From positions 1 through 17,211 of the forward strand of contig JAKUHH010000199.1 of the NCBI GenBank assembly GCA_022701365.1: 17,211 bases of DNA, read 5' to 3'. How positions within the stretch are numbered: position 1 is the first letter of the stretch; each line of letters opens with the position of its first letter. Positions 10,341-17,133 of this stretch are shown in pieces. The DNA comes from Mycocentrospora acerina (Eukaryota; Ascomycota; Dothideomycetes; Pleosporales). The notes under the pieces were generated by a model. The model saw only the letters and a program-made list of their open reading frames with translations, made no database searches and was not told the origin of the DNA. The position numbers were made by a program, and so were the translations under genes.

Positions 10341-10342
10341 AT

Positions 10343-10794
10343 GGTTTTGCTATACTTATTAGCAAAACACTACTAAAAAGGCTTAATAAAGGATATGTAT
10401 AAAAAATGTTAAGCCTAACTACTAAGGAGATTAAGATTTTAAGGGGAAAGCCTTAATATATAAGAACCTGTCTTAAGGTAAAAGAGACAATTGTTAGGGC
10501 AATAACAAAGAAAATTTTTTTTCTTAAGGTAAAAGTTAAAACATTATTAAAGATTACCCTGTAGCAAGATATAAATAAGAGTTAAATATAGAAAGAGATA
10601 TATTTAGATAGGATAGAGACTTGTACTATAAAGAAAGGCAAAGAGGGAAGGTAACACAAACTTTAGACAAAAGGGTTTTGCAAGGATAAGAGAAAGAAAC
10701 CTAGACACTGTCTAAACCTTACTCTACCCCTTCTTCTCTCTCTCCCTTACATAGATAAAAGATAACTATGTAAAAAGGGACTTTTTGCCTACAC
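10343..10794. other. Non-coding stretch between the antisense gene start and the polypurine tract
   Basis: No protein motif is visible. This should hold the promoter of the antisense gene, reading leftwards, and 3' untranslated sequence of the genomic RNA. TCTTAAGGTAAAAG occurs twice as a direct repeat (10471-10484 and 10522-10535, 51 bp apart), which could be a paired regulatory site. A pyrimidine-rich run occupies about 10717-10749 (GA-rich on the minus strand). No clear TATA box for the leftward gene stands out. Confidence 0.45.
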
Positions 10795-10809
10795 AGAGGG
10801 GGAGGGTAG
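10795..10809 (+). other. Polypurine tract (plus-strand primer site)
   Basis: AGAGGGGGAGGGTAG lies directly against the TGTAAT start of the 3' LTR. In LTR retrotransposons this purine run resists RNase H and primes plus-strand DNA synthesis, which fixes the LTR start at 10810. Confidence 0.88.
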
Positions 10810-11097
10810 TGTAATGTTTATAATGTCACATCCTATTATTACCCCTAAGTTAACTAACACCTATCTAATAGCTACCTAATTTGTACTTGCCTTAGATAGT
10901 AACCCTAGGAAGGGATATATAAGGGGGGCAGTCTGTGTAGCTTTGTAGAGTAGTTTTTCTATATCCTTTTATATAAGACCTATAGGTGTAGAGAATAGTA
11001 TCTTTGGTTTACCCTCTAGTCCTAGCACTCCTATATGCCTAGTAGTAGACACTTCAGACCCTATTCGGATCACTCTCTTATAACCTGCGTCGTTACA
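10810..11097 (+). repeat. 3' LTR of the chromovirus
   Basis: This 288-bp LTR aligns to 3668-3955 without gaps. At the first 14 of 22 differing sites it has T/A where the 5' LTR has C/G, including loss of TGA, CCA, TCA and CG sites. At the last 8 it has C/G, for example TTCGGATCAC near 11064-11073. It is followed directly by TCTAC (11098-11102), the second target-site copy. Confidence 0.95.
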
Positions 11098-11102
11098 TCT
11101 AC
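11098..11102. repeat. Right target-site duplication of the chromovirus (TCTAC)
   Basis: Identical to 3663-3667. Past this point the sequence continues the foldback element's left inverted repeat (TGTCCTTGAG), which shows exactly where the chromovirus inserted. Confidence 0.93.
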
Positions 11103-11506
11103 TGTCCTTGAGATTAAAGTGGGCTGTCCTTAACTAGCAAAAATAAAGGCGCTAGAGCTATATAGGATAAGCCAGGTCCTTTATTCTTAGGCGCTAGCAG
11201 GTTCTGTAATCCATTCTAAATTAATTCTAAATAGGTTTAAATCCTAGTTTTATTTTATTGTTATTTTCTGTCTTATTTTTAATAAATTTAAAGGTTTATT
11301 TAACATCTTCTAAAGTCTGTATTAAGCTCTTAAGGTTCCTTCTCTTACTAAGTATGTTTATAGATTTTTAAAGCTTACTAAGCAAAAATCTTAGTATACC
11401 TAACTAGAGATTGCAAATACCTAACTAAGTTTTTAATAGATTAGCGTTTTCCACTTTAGTACTAGTCAAGGACACCCCGCTTTTATCTCAAGGACAGTAG
11501 ACCTGC

Positions 11507-12339
11507 CGACACGGCCTAAGCGTTGCTGCGACAAGACTTTTAACCTAGTACTGTATTGTTTCTATATACTCATTATAATACATTTAGTTAAACTTCTAGT
11601 TGTTCCTTCACAAAATACTACTTATCCTATTAAAGATGAAGAAGATATTTCTAGGTAACTTGTAAATCTAAAAATAACTTACTAATTAATTAAGTTTCTT
11701 CTTACTGCTCTACAAACTTTAGTTTTATTGTTTTATTTTGATCTTTTAACATTTAGAGGTAGGTATAATCTGTATTAAATGAGATACAAAATTTTCAGCA
11801 TCCCCTAATGTGCTTCTAAGAAATAATCAGAATCTATCTGCATCCTGCAAGACATTATTTATTAACAGCATACTAATGCTATGCAATTTAGTCTAGTTAC
11901 CTTAATCTTAAGATTTTAAGTTCTTATTTCTAACTCTTGCAAAGATGTCTTGCTCTTACAAAGTTTAGATATGTATTATTAATATAGCTAAAGACTTCTA
12001 GCTCTTTTAAAACTCACAGTTGCAGCATAGTTTAACAAGCTGCTAGTTGTGCGGCATATAGCAGATATCATGTCTTGCAAGACATTACTACTCTCTTTTA
12101 TTATGGAATATAGATGACTTTAAAAGTAAATTTACAGATTTATACCTAAGTACTGCGCAGGCAGTAATAGTAGACAACGTTTAAGGCTGAATAACGGCTT
12201 TTTTAACTAAAAGAATAGGTTATTAGAGGGTTTATATAACGTAGTCTCTGTAGTAACTTTAAAAGAGCGTTCTAAAATTTATAAAATTTGCTAAAAAGTG
12301 CTTTTTTAGAGCTAACGTGCTTTACAAGCAAGTGGTCTG
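11507..12339. other. AT-rich stretch with no recognised gene
   Basis: I see no protein motif on either strand and no paired terminal repeats. GCAAGACAT or its complement occurs near 11849, near 11944 and within the palindrome at 12070-12085. These might be remains of inverted repeats of a small element, but nothing else supports that. Confidence 0.45.
12070..12085. repeat. 16-bp perfect palindrome
   Basis: ATGTCTTGCAAGACAT reads the same on both strands. Half of it (GCAAGACATTA) recurs at about 11849-11859 and its complement (ATGTCTTGC) near 11944. It could be a protein-binding dyad or a repeat remnant. No neighbouring gene gives it meaning. Confidence 0.6.
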
Positions 12340-12341
12340 TA

Positions 12342-12369
12342 TAAGCAAGAAGTCTACCTAACTAACTTT
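12342..12369 (+). repeat. Left terminal inverted repeat of the pogo-type element
   Basis: Paired with 14140-14167. The inner 18 bases match with one difference (CCTAAC against CGTAAC). The outer 10 bases match at about six positions, with transitions and A/T swaps making up the rest. Confidence 0.75.
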
Positions 12370-12481
12370 AATTAACTTTTTAATCTTAACGTATAATAGA
12401 TATATGCTATCCTCTTTAAGTATCTTAAAATAAAGCTAATAATTAGCTTATAATATTAGCTCTTTGTACAAATTTTAATTA

Positions 12482-13620
12482 AAATAAGTAGCGTGCTGCA
12501 GGCACTTTTAAATTCTCTTAAATAACTCTATGCTGCGAACACGCTAGGAAGCGTACCTAACATAATTTCAGCTAAACTTAAAGAAGCTTACCTAGCTAGA
12601 AGAGAAGGTAAGTATTAGACATATATTTAAGTTAGATACACATAGATTTGCGCCTATGCATGCTGCTGTATATAATATAGCTAATAAACTACTAGCTATA
12701 GAAAGTAGTAGTTAGATTAGCCTCTTTTTGCTACATAAATTTGCTAATTATATAGATAGTCTTATAGTATGTTTTTAATAGGTACATAATAAGTAGGAAG
12801 TTTAATAAAAGAATCAAATTTTAATTATAAGATATTTTAAGCTTTAAGAAGAGAAAAATGTAGAGTTTAGTATTGATATTTAAGACATCTTTAATTTTAA
12901 TACAGCTTATTTTAAAATAACTTAGATTATAACTTAACTTCTTAAAATAAAGTTAAAGAAGAAAGACTAGGTAATAGCTCTATATCCTAGTAGCTATAAA
13001 TAAGTAACAGTGTTTAATGCACACAATTCTACTAGTTAGTTAGTCTCACTATTAATTATCTTTACTAGCTAGTTTTTAATATCTACATAGTATATAGATG
13101 TAGAGATCTTATAAATATTAATTTAAATTAGTTTTAAAACCTAGAAAAATAATAAATTAAGAGTAGAGCAGGTAAAGTACTTTTAATAGTTGTCTAAAGA
13201 CTTCTATTATTAGTATTTATTGCTTACACATTTTTAATTACTATAAAAGCTATTAATTTTTAATGTTCTAAGAAGTATTTAAAAAGATTAGTATCTATAT
13301 ACTGCATATACTACTTAACTTATCTTACAAACTACAGCTTCTTTATTTTAACTACTTATTGCTTTTTAATAAACATTATAGAAAGAAGATGAAGTGTCTG
13401 ATTTACAATTATAATAATAATAATAATATTGTAAAGTATAAGTTCTTCCTTGCTTAAAAAAAGTATTAAAAAACTTATTTACTTTATCTAATATCTGCAT
13501 AACCTTCTAAAGTGAGATCCTTATACTTTTTTAACTCTTTACTGTACTTATAAAACTTAATGTGCAGCTATATATACTTACTCTTTAAGCTGCTCTTAAA
13601 GAGGCTCTTTAGAAGGCTTG
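12482..13620 (+). pseudogene. Fot1/pogo-like transposase (DNA-binding HTH plus DDE domain), inactivated
   Basis: The enzyme would bind the terminal repeats and move the element at TA sites. Frame 3n+2 stays open to reading, through stops, for over 1 kb. N-terminal DNA-binding region: 12587-12700 reads L-x-x-L-E-E-K...I-x-x-I-F-x-L-D-T-x-x-F-A-P...A-x-K-L-L, matching the CENP-B-like LTxxEE...I..L...G.P...A..LL pattern. DDE domain: F-N-F-N-T at 12890-12904 stands for the (Y/F)NFDE first motif. Stop-V-T-V at 13001 fits the N-R-E-W-V-T-V string, and V-S-L-L-I-I-F at about 13046 fits vPPxIIF. S-T-stop-Y at about 13082 fits STWY, and N-N-K-L-x-V-E-x-V-K-Y-F near 13170 fits the TxNELGxEWLKHF string. 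L-I-F-N at 13253-13264 stands for the LILDGH second motif. A C-terminal A-F-T-x-x-N-I-R-like string lies at about 13475-13505. Both visible catalytic Asp are now Asn. Start and end codons are not certain, and reading may begin as early as about 12380. Confidence 0.82.
13409..13429 (+). repeat. Short (TAA)n tract within the transposase remnant
   Basis: About six TAA/ATA units in a row give consecutive stops in the transposase frame. They may derive from a glutamine (CAA) run or from slippage. The frame is the same on both sides. Confidence 0.6.
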
Positions 13621-14139
13621 CATGCTTAGTAATATTTGTAAGACTAGGAATTTAATGTTTTTTATTTATAATCTTAAGGCTTACTTAGTATTACTATGTA
13701 ATTATATTTTGTTGCATAAGATCTCTTTGCAAGCTGCTGTTTTTAGAGTAACTAATTAGCTTAAAAAGGAAAAAAAGTAGTACTAATCTTAGTAAAAAAA
13801 GATTTTATTAAATTAATTGTCTTAAAAAGGCTAATAAGGCAATATTATAGAAAGAGAGTAAAAAAAGAATTTATAGCAAAATAGAGGTCTTAATAAAGAG
13901 AGTGAGTAAAGATTTACGTACTAAATAAAAGGCTAATTAGTAGATTACTTATAAAGAGTAAAAAGGAAGAAAGTAATCTAGCTGCAGCTGCTAGGCTCTT
14001 GCGCTCTGTAAGAGGTGTAGGGTAACTAGCTATATATTACGTACATGTAAGAATAATAGTAAGAATACTGCTTAATTTACAATTTTAATATCTTTAACTT
14101 ATTTTCTAAGGTAGTTGTAAAATATATACAGAGGTGCGC

Positions 14140-14167
14140 AAAGTTAGTTACGTAGACAACTTAATTG
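14140..14167 (-). repeat. Right terminal inverted repeat of the pogo-type element
   Basis: AAAGTTAGTTACGTAGAC at 14140-14157 is the near-perfect reverse complement of 12352-12369. The weaker outer part runs to the TA at 14168-14169. Confidence 0.75.
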
Positions 14168-14169
14168 TA

Positions 14170-14907
14170 AAACACATTATAAAACTTTAAGATTAGTAAG
14201 TAAACACACTTATCTTTACAAAACATCAGTCTTAAATAAAATAAAATACTTGCTAGGAATATTACTAGTGTACAATAAAGAACTATAAAACCCTATACCC
14301 TAGTTTATTATTATAATTCTAAGAAATATTAAATTAGGTACCTTACAAAATTTAATCACTATACATAGTGGTAGATTACTTGCTATTATTGTTTAGGATA
14401 GATACTAAAAGGTTAAAGTCTCTTCTATAAACATATAAGAGTTCCCCAGTTACCTAAAGTTGTGCATTTTAGACGCAAGTATTTACATTTATATGTTTTT
14501 AGAAGATTTTCTCTAAAATTAAAGTCCTTGCGTACTATCTTGCATTAAATTATACATTTACTTTACATTAGCATTCTATTTGTTGTCTATGCATTTTGTT
14601 ACTCTTACAGTTTGCAAAGAGATTACTAATTACTTCTAATAACATAAACTAGAAGTTGTACTCTAAAAAGAGATATATTCTTTAATAAAATTAAAAAAGA
14701 AAGAAAAACAAAAGCTTTATTTGCGCAAATTCTATATAATGCTATAAGTACATAAAGAAGCGTATTAGCGTAAGAAGCTAAACTTATATACTACAATTAA
14801 TTAACAAAGCTATCTACAGGTAAAATAGCAATAATAGATAAAGTATGTAATTAAGTAGTCTTTAGGTTTGTTGTTTTTATAAACAACACTTAAAATATTT
14901 TTTACTT
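14170..14907. other. AT-rich stretch with no recognised gene
   Basis: No frame reads through with recognisable motifs. A small dyad, CACTATACATAGTG, lies at 14357-14370. This stretch is downstream of the minus-strand open frame that ends at 14908 and may include its 3' region. Confidence 0.4.
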
Positions 14908-15237
14908 TTAATCTAAATCTAAGATTTTAACAAAAATCTTAGGAAATAATATACTTTTCTTAGCTTTAACACTTTCTGTCAAATACAAGTACTTTTCTTC
15001 TACTGTTATCTCAGCAACGCAAGATAGTATAATAGTATCTTTCTCTGCATTAGTATTTAATAGGTTCCTTAAGAGAACATTGCTATAATCTCTAATATAT
15101 TTAACTATACATTTGCACAAACGTATTAGAGTACAAATAACATTAAATAGCATAGATATTATAAGAGAACACATTAATCTTAACACTTTAAGATATATAT
15201 TAACATCATACAACAATTTATATTCTAGGTTAGCGAT
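14908..15237 (-). CDS. Open frame of unknown function, cut off by the LTR insertion at 15238
   Basis: I do not recognise this protein. The minus-strand frame is open from the LTR junction at 15237 to a TAA at 14908, about 109 codons with no internal stop. That is unusual in a window where nearly every frame is broken. No ATG begins it: a TTG lies at 15216 and the frame continues upstream (I-A-N-L-E-Y-K) to the first base of the LTR, so the 5' part was probably removed by the insertion. The first half is hydrophobic with several Cys (about residues 15-45, possibly membrane or buried helices). The second half is mixed and charged, with N-L-L-N-T-N-A-E-K-D, V-E-E-K-Y-L-Y-L-T-E-S and a K-I-L-D-L-D end. 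TCA and TGA sites persist, so it has escaped strong RIP. It could be the C-terminal end of a host gene or of a transposon protein, or a chance frame. Confidence 0.4.
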   Translation of the reverse strand: MANLEYKLLYDVNIYLKVLRLMCSLIISMLFNVICTLIRLCKCIVKYIRDYSNVLLRNLLNTNAEKDTIILSCVAEITVEEKYLYLTESVKAKKSILFPKIFVKILDLD

Positions 15238-15630
15238 TGTTAAGATCCTGTTCTGTACTTGATCTTAGTAGTTAATGACCTTCTAATACTAGTACTAAAG
15301 TAGAACAGGTTTAAGGTTAGTTCTTAGGGATAGAGTAGGTTTAGGGAAACAAGGTTAGTTTAATGCATGTATTAAGGATACACTGTAATTAAGGGTAAGA
15401 AGTAATAAGTAGATTAATTAACAAGGTTAAACACATCACTATAAGGGTGGTGTTCCTACTAACTATATACTTAATTATAATGTGGTGCTTAGTACTAATT
15501 ATAATGCTTAGTGTACTAATTACAACTGATTACACTAAGCACTAAGCACGTTATGTGATCTGGGTTGCTTAGTTGCTGCAAGGCTAGTTAATTAGTTAGG
15601 GCGCATCCCTTGCCTAACCTAGCCTTAACA
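15238..15630 (-). repeat. LTR of the second chromovirus (its 3' LTR)
   Basis: It starts TGTTAAGATCCTG and ends GCCTTAACA, so it has TGTTAAG/CTTAACA inverted ends over 393 bp. A polypurine tract (read on the minus strand) abuts its right edge, which identifies this as the 3' LTR of a leftward-pointing element. TGA, TGG and TCA sites are well preserved in it, in keeping with the outer edges of elements escaping RIP. It shows no extended similarity to the first element's LTR. Confidence 0.85.
15486..15560. repeat. Hairpin-forming repeats inside the second LTR
   Basis: TGCTTAGTGTA (15505-15515) and TACACTAAGCA (15531-15541) form a perfect 11-bp inverted repeat around a 15-base loop. TGCTTAGTACTAATTA is repeated imperfectly about 19 bases apart on the left arm, and ACTAAGC is repeated on the right arm, so the stem could extend or slide. 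It could be an RNA or DNA structure in U3/R or a binding-site cluster. Confidence 0.6.
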
Positions 15631-15647
15631 CTATCCCTCTTCTTGCC
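15631..15647 (-). other. Polypurine tract of the second chromovirus
   Basis: On the minus strand GGCAAGAAGAGGGATAG lies directly against the TGTTAAGG start of the LTR. It corresponds in position and character to the AGAGGGGGAGGGTAG tract of the first element. Confidence 0.78.
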
Positions 15648-15669
15648 TAGCTTAGTCCCTTAAGCTTAT

Positions 15670-15676
15670 TATATAA
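15670..15676 (+). promoter_or_regulatory. Possible TATA box of the plus-strand accessory gene
   Basis: TATATAA lies 40 bases upstream of the ATG at 15716, between the polypurine tract and the gene. TATA strings arise easily in AT-rich DNA, so this is only suggestive. Confidence 0.35.
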
Positions 15677-15715
15677 CGCGCGTGGTTCCTATGCATTTGC
15701 TGCCTAGTTTTAATA

Positions 15716-16291
15716 ATGTCTAAACATCTTAAAGAGTTAAGTACTATCTGCTGTTAACGTCTTTATAAATTTATTAAAATTGCTAGCAAAATAATAGTCT
15801 AAAAATGCGCAACTTATGCAAAGCACAATTAGGTGTGTAAAATTTATGTTTAGTCTAGAAACTGTAGCAAGTGTTTGCAACATAGCTAATAGTGCAATGT
15901 GCAAGTAACTTAATCTAAGTTTAAGCAGTTAGCAAACAAAAAGGAGAAGTTGCAACAACAAATTAAGGAGTCTTAAGAGGCTTAGAATGTCGCGATGCGA
16001 GCGCAAGAGAAGGCGCTAGAAGATCTGCGCACTGCTTGTGCTAGAGAAGAAAGATTGCAGATGCAAATAGATTTAATAGATTGTTGTGCTAAAGAGGCAA
16101 TCTTAGTAGAGGAGCAGAGTATCAAGGAACAGGAGGAATAGGAACGCGCAGAGATAGGTAATCTTATGTCTTTTAATAGTCCTTTAGAAGGCCTAGCTTT
16201 AAATTTGTCTCTAAGTACTTAGAGTGCTATTAAAGGTCTTCTAGATAACTTCTAGGAAGTTCCTGCGTTGTTTTCTAAAGGCAAGTCCTAG
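15716..16291 (+). pseudogene. Antisense accessory gene of the second chromovirus: two C-X2-C-X6-C clusters plus coiled coil
   Basis: Function unknown. One frame (3n+2) runs from an ATG at 15716 (M-S-K-H) to a TAG at 16289-16291, about 191 codons, with internal TAA/TAG mostly explicable as mutated Gln, Arg or Trp codons. The first cluster has Cys at 15806, Tyr (mutated Cys) at 15815 and Cys at 15836. The second has Cys at 15863, 15872 and 15893. Together they read C-X2-C-X6-C-X8-C-X2-C-X6-C, the spacing of a fungal Zn(II)2Cys6 binuclear cluster. From 15914 to about 16155 comes a long Lys/Glu/Gln/Ala/Leu-rich helix, probably a coiled coil. The tail (L-M-S-F-N-S-P-L-E-G-L and onward) is less charged. 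It lies between the polypurine tract and pol on the opposite strand, tail-to-tail with pol, just like the antisense gene of the first element. Metal binding and DNA or RNA binding are inferred from the motif only. Confidence 0.72.
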
Positions 16292-16320
16292 TTCTTGTGT
16301 CTTAGGCTCTTCTAATATTT

Positions 16321-17133
16321 TTAAAGTAGTATTTAACAGTTTGTAAGGTGAGTTTCTAGTTCCTAATTGTCTTTACTTAGTAGGTAACCTTTCTATCTAA
16401 TTAGGAACTTAAGTCCTTGTTTAGTTTCTTAGTGGTTAATAATTTTCTTAACTTCATAACTGTTGTTAATGTCTGGTTTAAAATAGAATGTTTGTTAAAT
16501 TAGCGTTTCTAGGTTAGCAGGTTCTAATAGAGAGATGTAGAACACTAGGTGGATTTTAGCGTCTTTAGGGAGTTTAAGTTTGTAGTTAACTAGTCCCCTT
16601 AGTTTAATAATAAAAAATAGTCTGACTTTAACGTAGTCTAGTTTCTTGCTTAGTCTTCTTGTCCTAAGATTTTTTATAAGAAGATATACTTTATCCCCCT
16701 TCTTAAGCTAAGGTGCTGTTTTTCTTTTTCTGTTTATATAAGCAATAGCTTTTTGCTGTGCTGTTTTAATGTTTTTCTTTAAATTCTTGTGTACTTTCTT
16801 TAGTTCTTCTGCTGTAATTACTGCTAATTCTGTTTATAAACTAAGAAATGTTTATGTAAACAAGTTTAGGTGTTGTCTGTAGTTTGCAAAGTACAGCGTT
16901 GTGCCTGTTGCTTCTAATAACTTGTTGTTGTAGGCTATCTGTGCTATTAGTAGTAATAATACCTAATTATTTTGTTGTTAATTACTGTATATCTATAGGT
17001 AAGTTTCTATAGTTTAATTTGTTCTTTCTGTTTGTCTATCTGTCTGTAGATAATAGGCAGTAGACAGTTTTCTTTTTATTCCTATTGCAGCTATTAGGGT
17101 TGTCTAATAGTTTAATGTAAATAGTTTATCTCT
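16321..17133 (-). pseudogene. pol: Pol, integrase C-terminal half and chromodomain of the second chromovirus
   Basis: Integrase joins the element DNA to the host genome, and the chromodomain directs it to modified chromatin. On the minus strand the frame with codon starts at multiples of 3 is continuous from 17133 to about 16330. It opens with R-D-K-L-F-T just after the expected second catalytic Asp, then I-K-R-K-L-S-T-A-Y and D-R-Q-T-E-R-T-N with the catalytic Glu intact at 17028-17026. Next come A-Q-I-A-Y-N-N-K and T-A-E-E-L, followed by the basic GPY/F-like region (K-K-G-D-K-V-Y-L, L-R-G-L-V-N-Y-K-L-K-L-P, I-H-x-V-F-Y-I-S-L-L-E-P). A chromodomain follows at about 16464-16330 (S-Y-E-V-K-K-I-I, L-K-F-L-I-R-stop-K-G-Y, stop standing for Trp). 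Few stops are present, all at likely Trp or Gln sites. The frame breaks at the N (17134). Confidence 0.9.
16974..17050. repeat. 77-bp sequence repeated exactly at the end of the window
   Basis: Identical over 77 bases to 17135-17211. This first copy is in its proper place: it encodes, on the minus strand, the D-R-Q-T-E-R-T-N part of integrase in frame with its neighbours. Confidence 0.95.

Larger units (their letters stand above)
9480..10342 (-). pseudogene. Antisense accessory gene of the chromovirus, two exons, C-X2-C-X6-C protein
   Basis: Function unknown. On the minus strand a first exon (10342 to 10034, 103 codons) runs from a likely start in AAAACCATAATT, where ATA is probably a mutated ATG. 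It goes through a Thr/Ala/Leu/Pro low-complexity segment with Ala-Pro and Thr-Pro pairs, then a Cys-rich part in which Cys at 10072, 10063 and 10042 form C-X2-C-X6-C. A 50-bp intron follows (10033-9984). The second exon (9983 to about 9480, 168 codons including the end) encodes a mostly helical segment with in-frame stops at likely Trp and Gln sites. It then has an open stretch of about 80 codons, from about 9720 to 9480, rich in Ile, Ala, Lys and Arg and ending in a Ser/Gly/Asn-rich basic tail. Total about 270 residues. It converges tail-to-tail on pol. C-X2-C-X6-C is half of a fungal Zn(II)2Cys6 cluster, so metal and nucleic-acid binding is possible but not shown. The stop at 9480 could itself be a mutated sense codon. 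Confidence 0.68.
3668..11097 (+). mobile_element. Complete Ty3/Gypsy chromovirus, heavily RIP-mutated
   Basis: This is a full-length LTR retrotransposon of 7,430 bp: 288-bp LTRs with TGTAAC...GTTACA ends, gag with a CCHC zinc knuckle, pol in the order protease, reverse transcriptase, RNase H, integrase, chromodomain, an antisense gene, and a polypurine tract before the 3' LTR. That pol order defines Ty3/Gypsy, and the chromodomain after integrase places it with the chromoviruses, which use it to target chromatin. The gag and pol frames hold from about 4201 to 9410 with dozens of stops but no visible indel, the signature of point mutation and not slow decay. No tRNA primer-binding site is recognisable after the 5' LTR. 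Several catalytic residues are lost, so the copy cannot be autonomous. It sits inside a foldback element. Confidence 0.95.
3658..11506. mobile_element. Foldback (MITE-like) element, interrupted by the chromovirus inside its left inverted repeat
   Basis: Removing 3668-11102 (the chromovirus plus one target-site copy) joins 3658-3667 to 11103. The joined sequence begins GCAGGTCTACTGTCC and runs to 11137. Its reverse complement recurs at 11462-11506 (ending GGACAGTAGACCTGC) with about four mismatches over ~45 bp. The original element is therefore about 414 bp, with terminal inverted repeats and an AT-rich, non-coding middle (11138-11461). The direct repeat GGCCTAAGCG lies just outside both ends (3643-3652 and 11513-11522) and may be a target duplication, but it sits five or six bases away from the symmetric part of the ends, so the exact boundary and superfamily are unclear. 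The middle also has GGCGCTAG twice (11148-11155 and 11190-11197). It has no coding capacity and would need a transposase supplied in trans. Confidence 0.7.
12340..14169 (+). mobile_element. Fot1/pogo-type DNA transposon (Tc1/mariner superfamily), degraded
   Basis: Inverted ends flank a pogo-like transposase frame. The left end, with GTCTACCTAACTAACTTT at 12352-12369, matches the right end read in reverse complement, GTCTACGTAACTAACTTT at 14157-14140, with one mismatch. A weaker match extends outwards to a TA on each side (12340-12341 and 14168-14169), as expected for TA target duplication. The span of ~1.83 kb is typical of fungal Fot1/pogo elements. The element has a single coding region and no sign of nested insertions. 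Confidence 0.82.
15238..17133 (-). mobile_element. Second Ty3/Gypsy chromovirus, reverse orientation, 3' part only
   Basis: Reading right to left: the end of the integrase core, the integrase C-terminal region and a chromodomain; then, on the opposite strand, an accessory gene; then a polypurine tract and one LTR. The gag, protease, RT and RNase H parts lie beyond the window. It is a different lineage from the first element: the integrase string is T-D-R-Q-T-E-R-T-N instead of T-D-S-x-T-E-I, and the LTR is 393 bp with TGTTAAG/CTTAACA ends. Mutation is milder than in the first element, but Trp/Gln-to-stop changes are present in both genes. The left target-site copy would be GCGAT (15233-15237). 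Its partner is outside the window. Confidence 0.88.

Noticed and set aside
13409..13429. CRISPR-like or satellite array at the TAA tract
   Set aside because: A simple trinucleotide run of about 20 bases with no spacers or larger unit.
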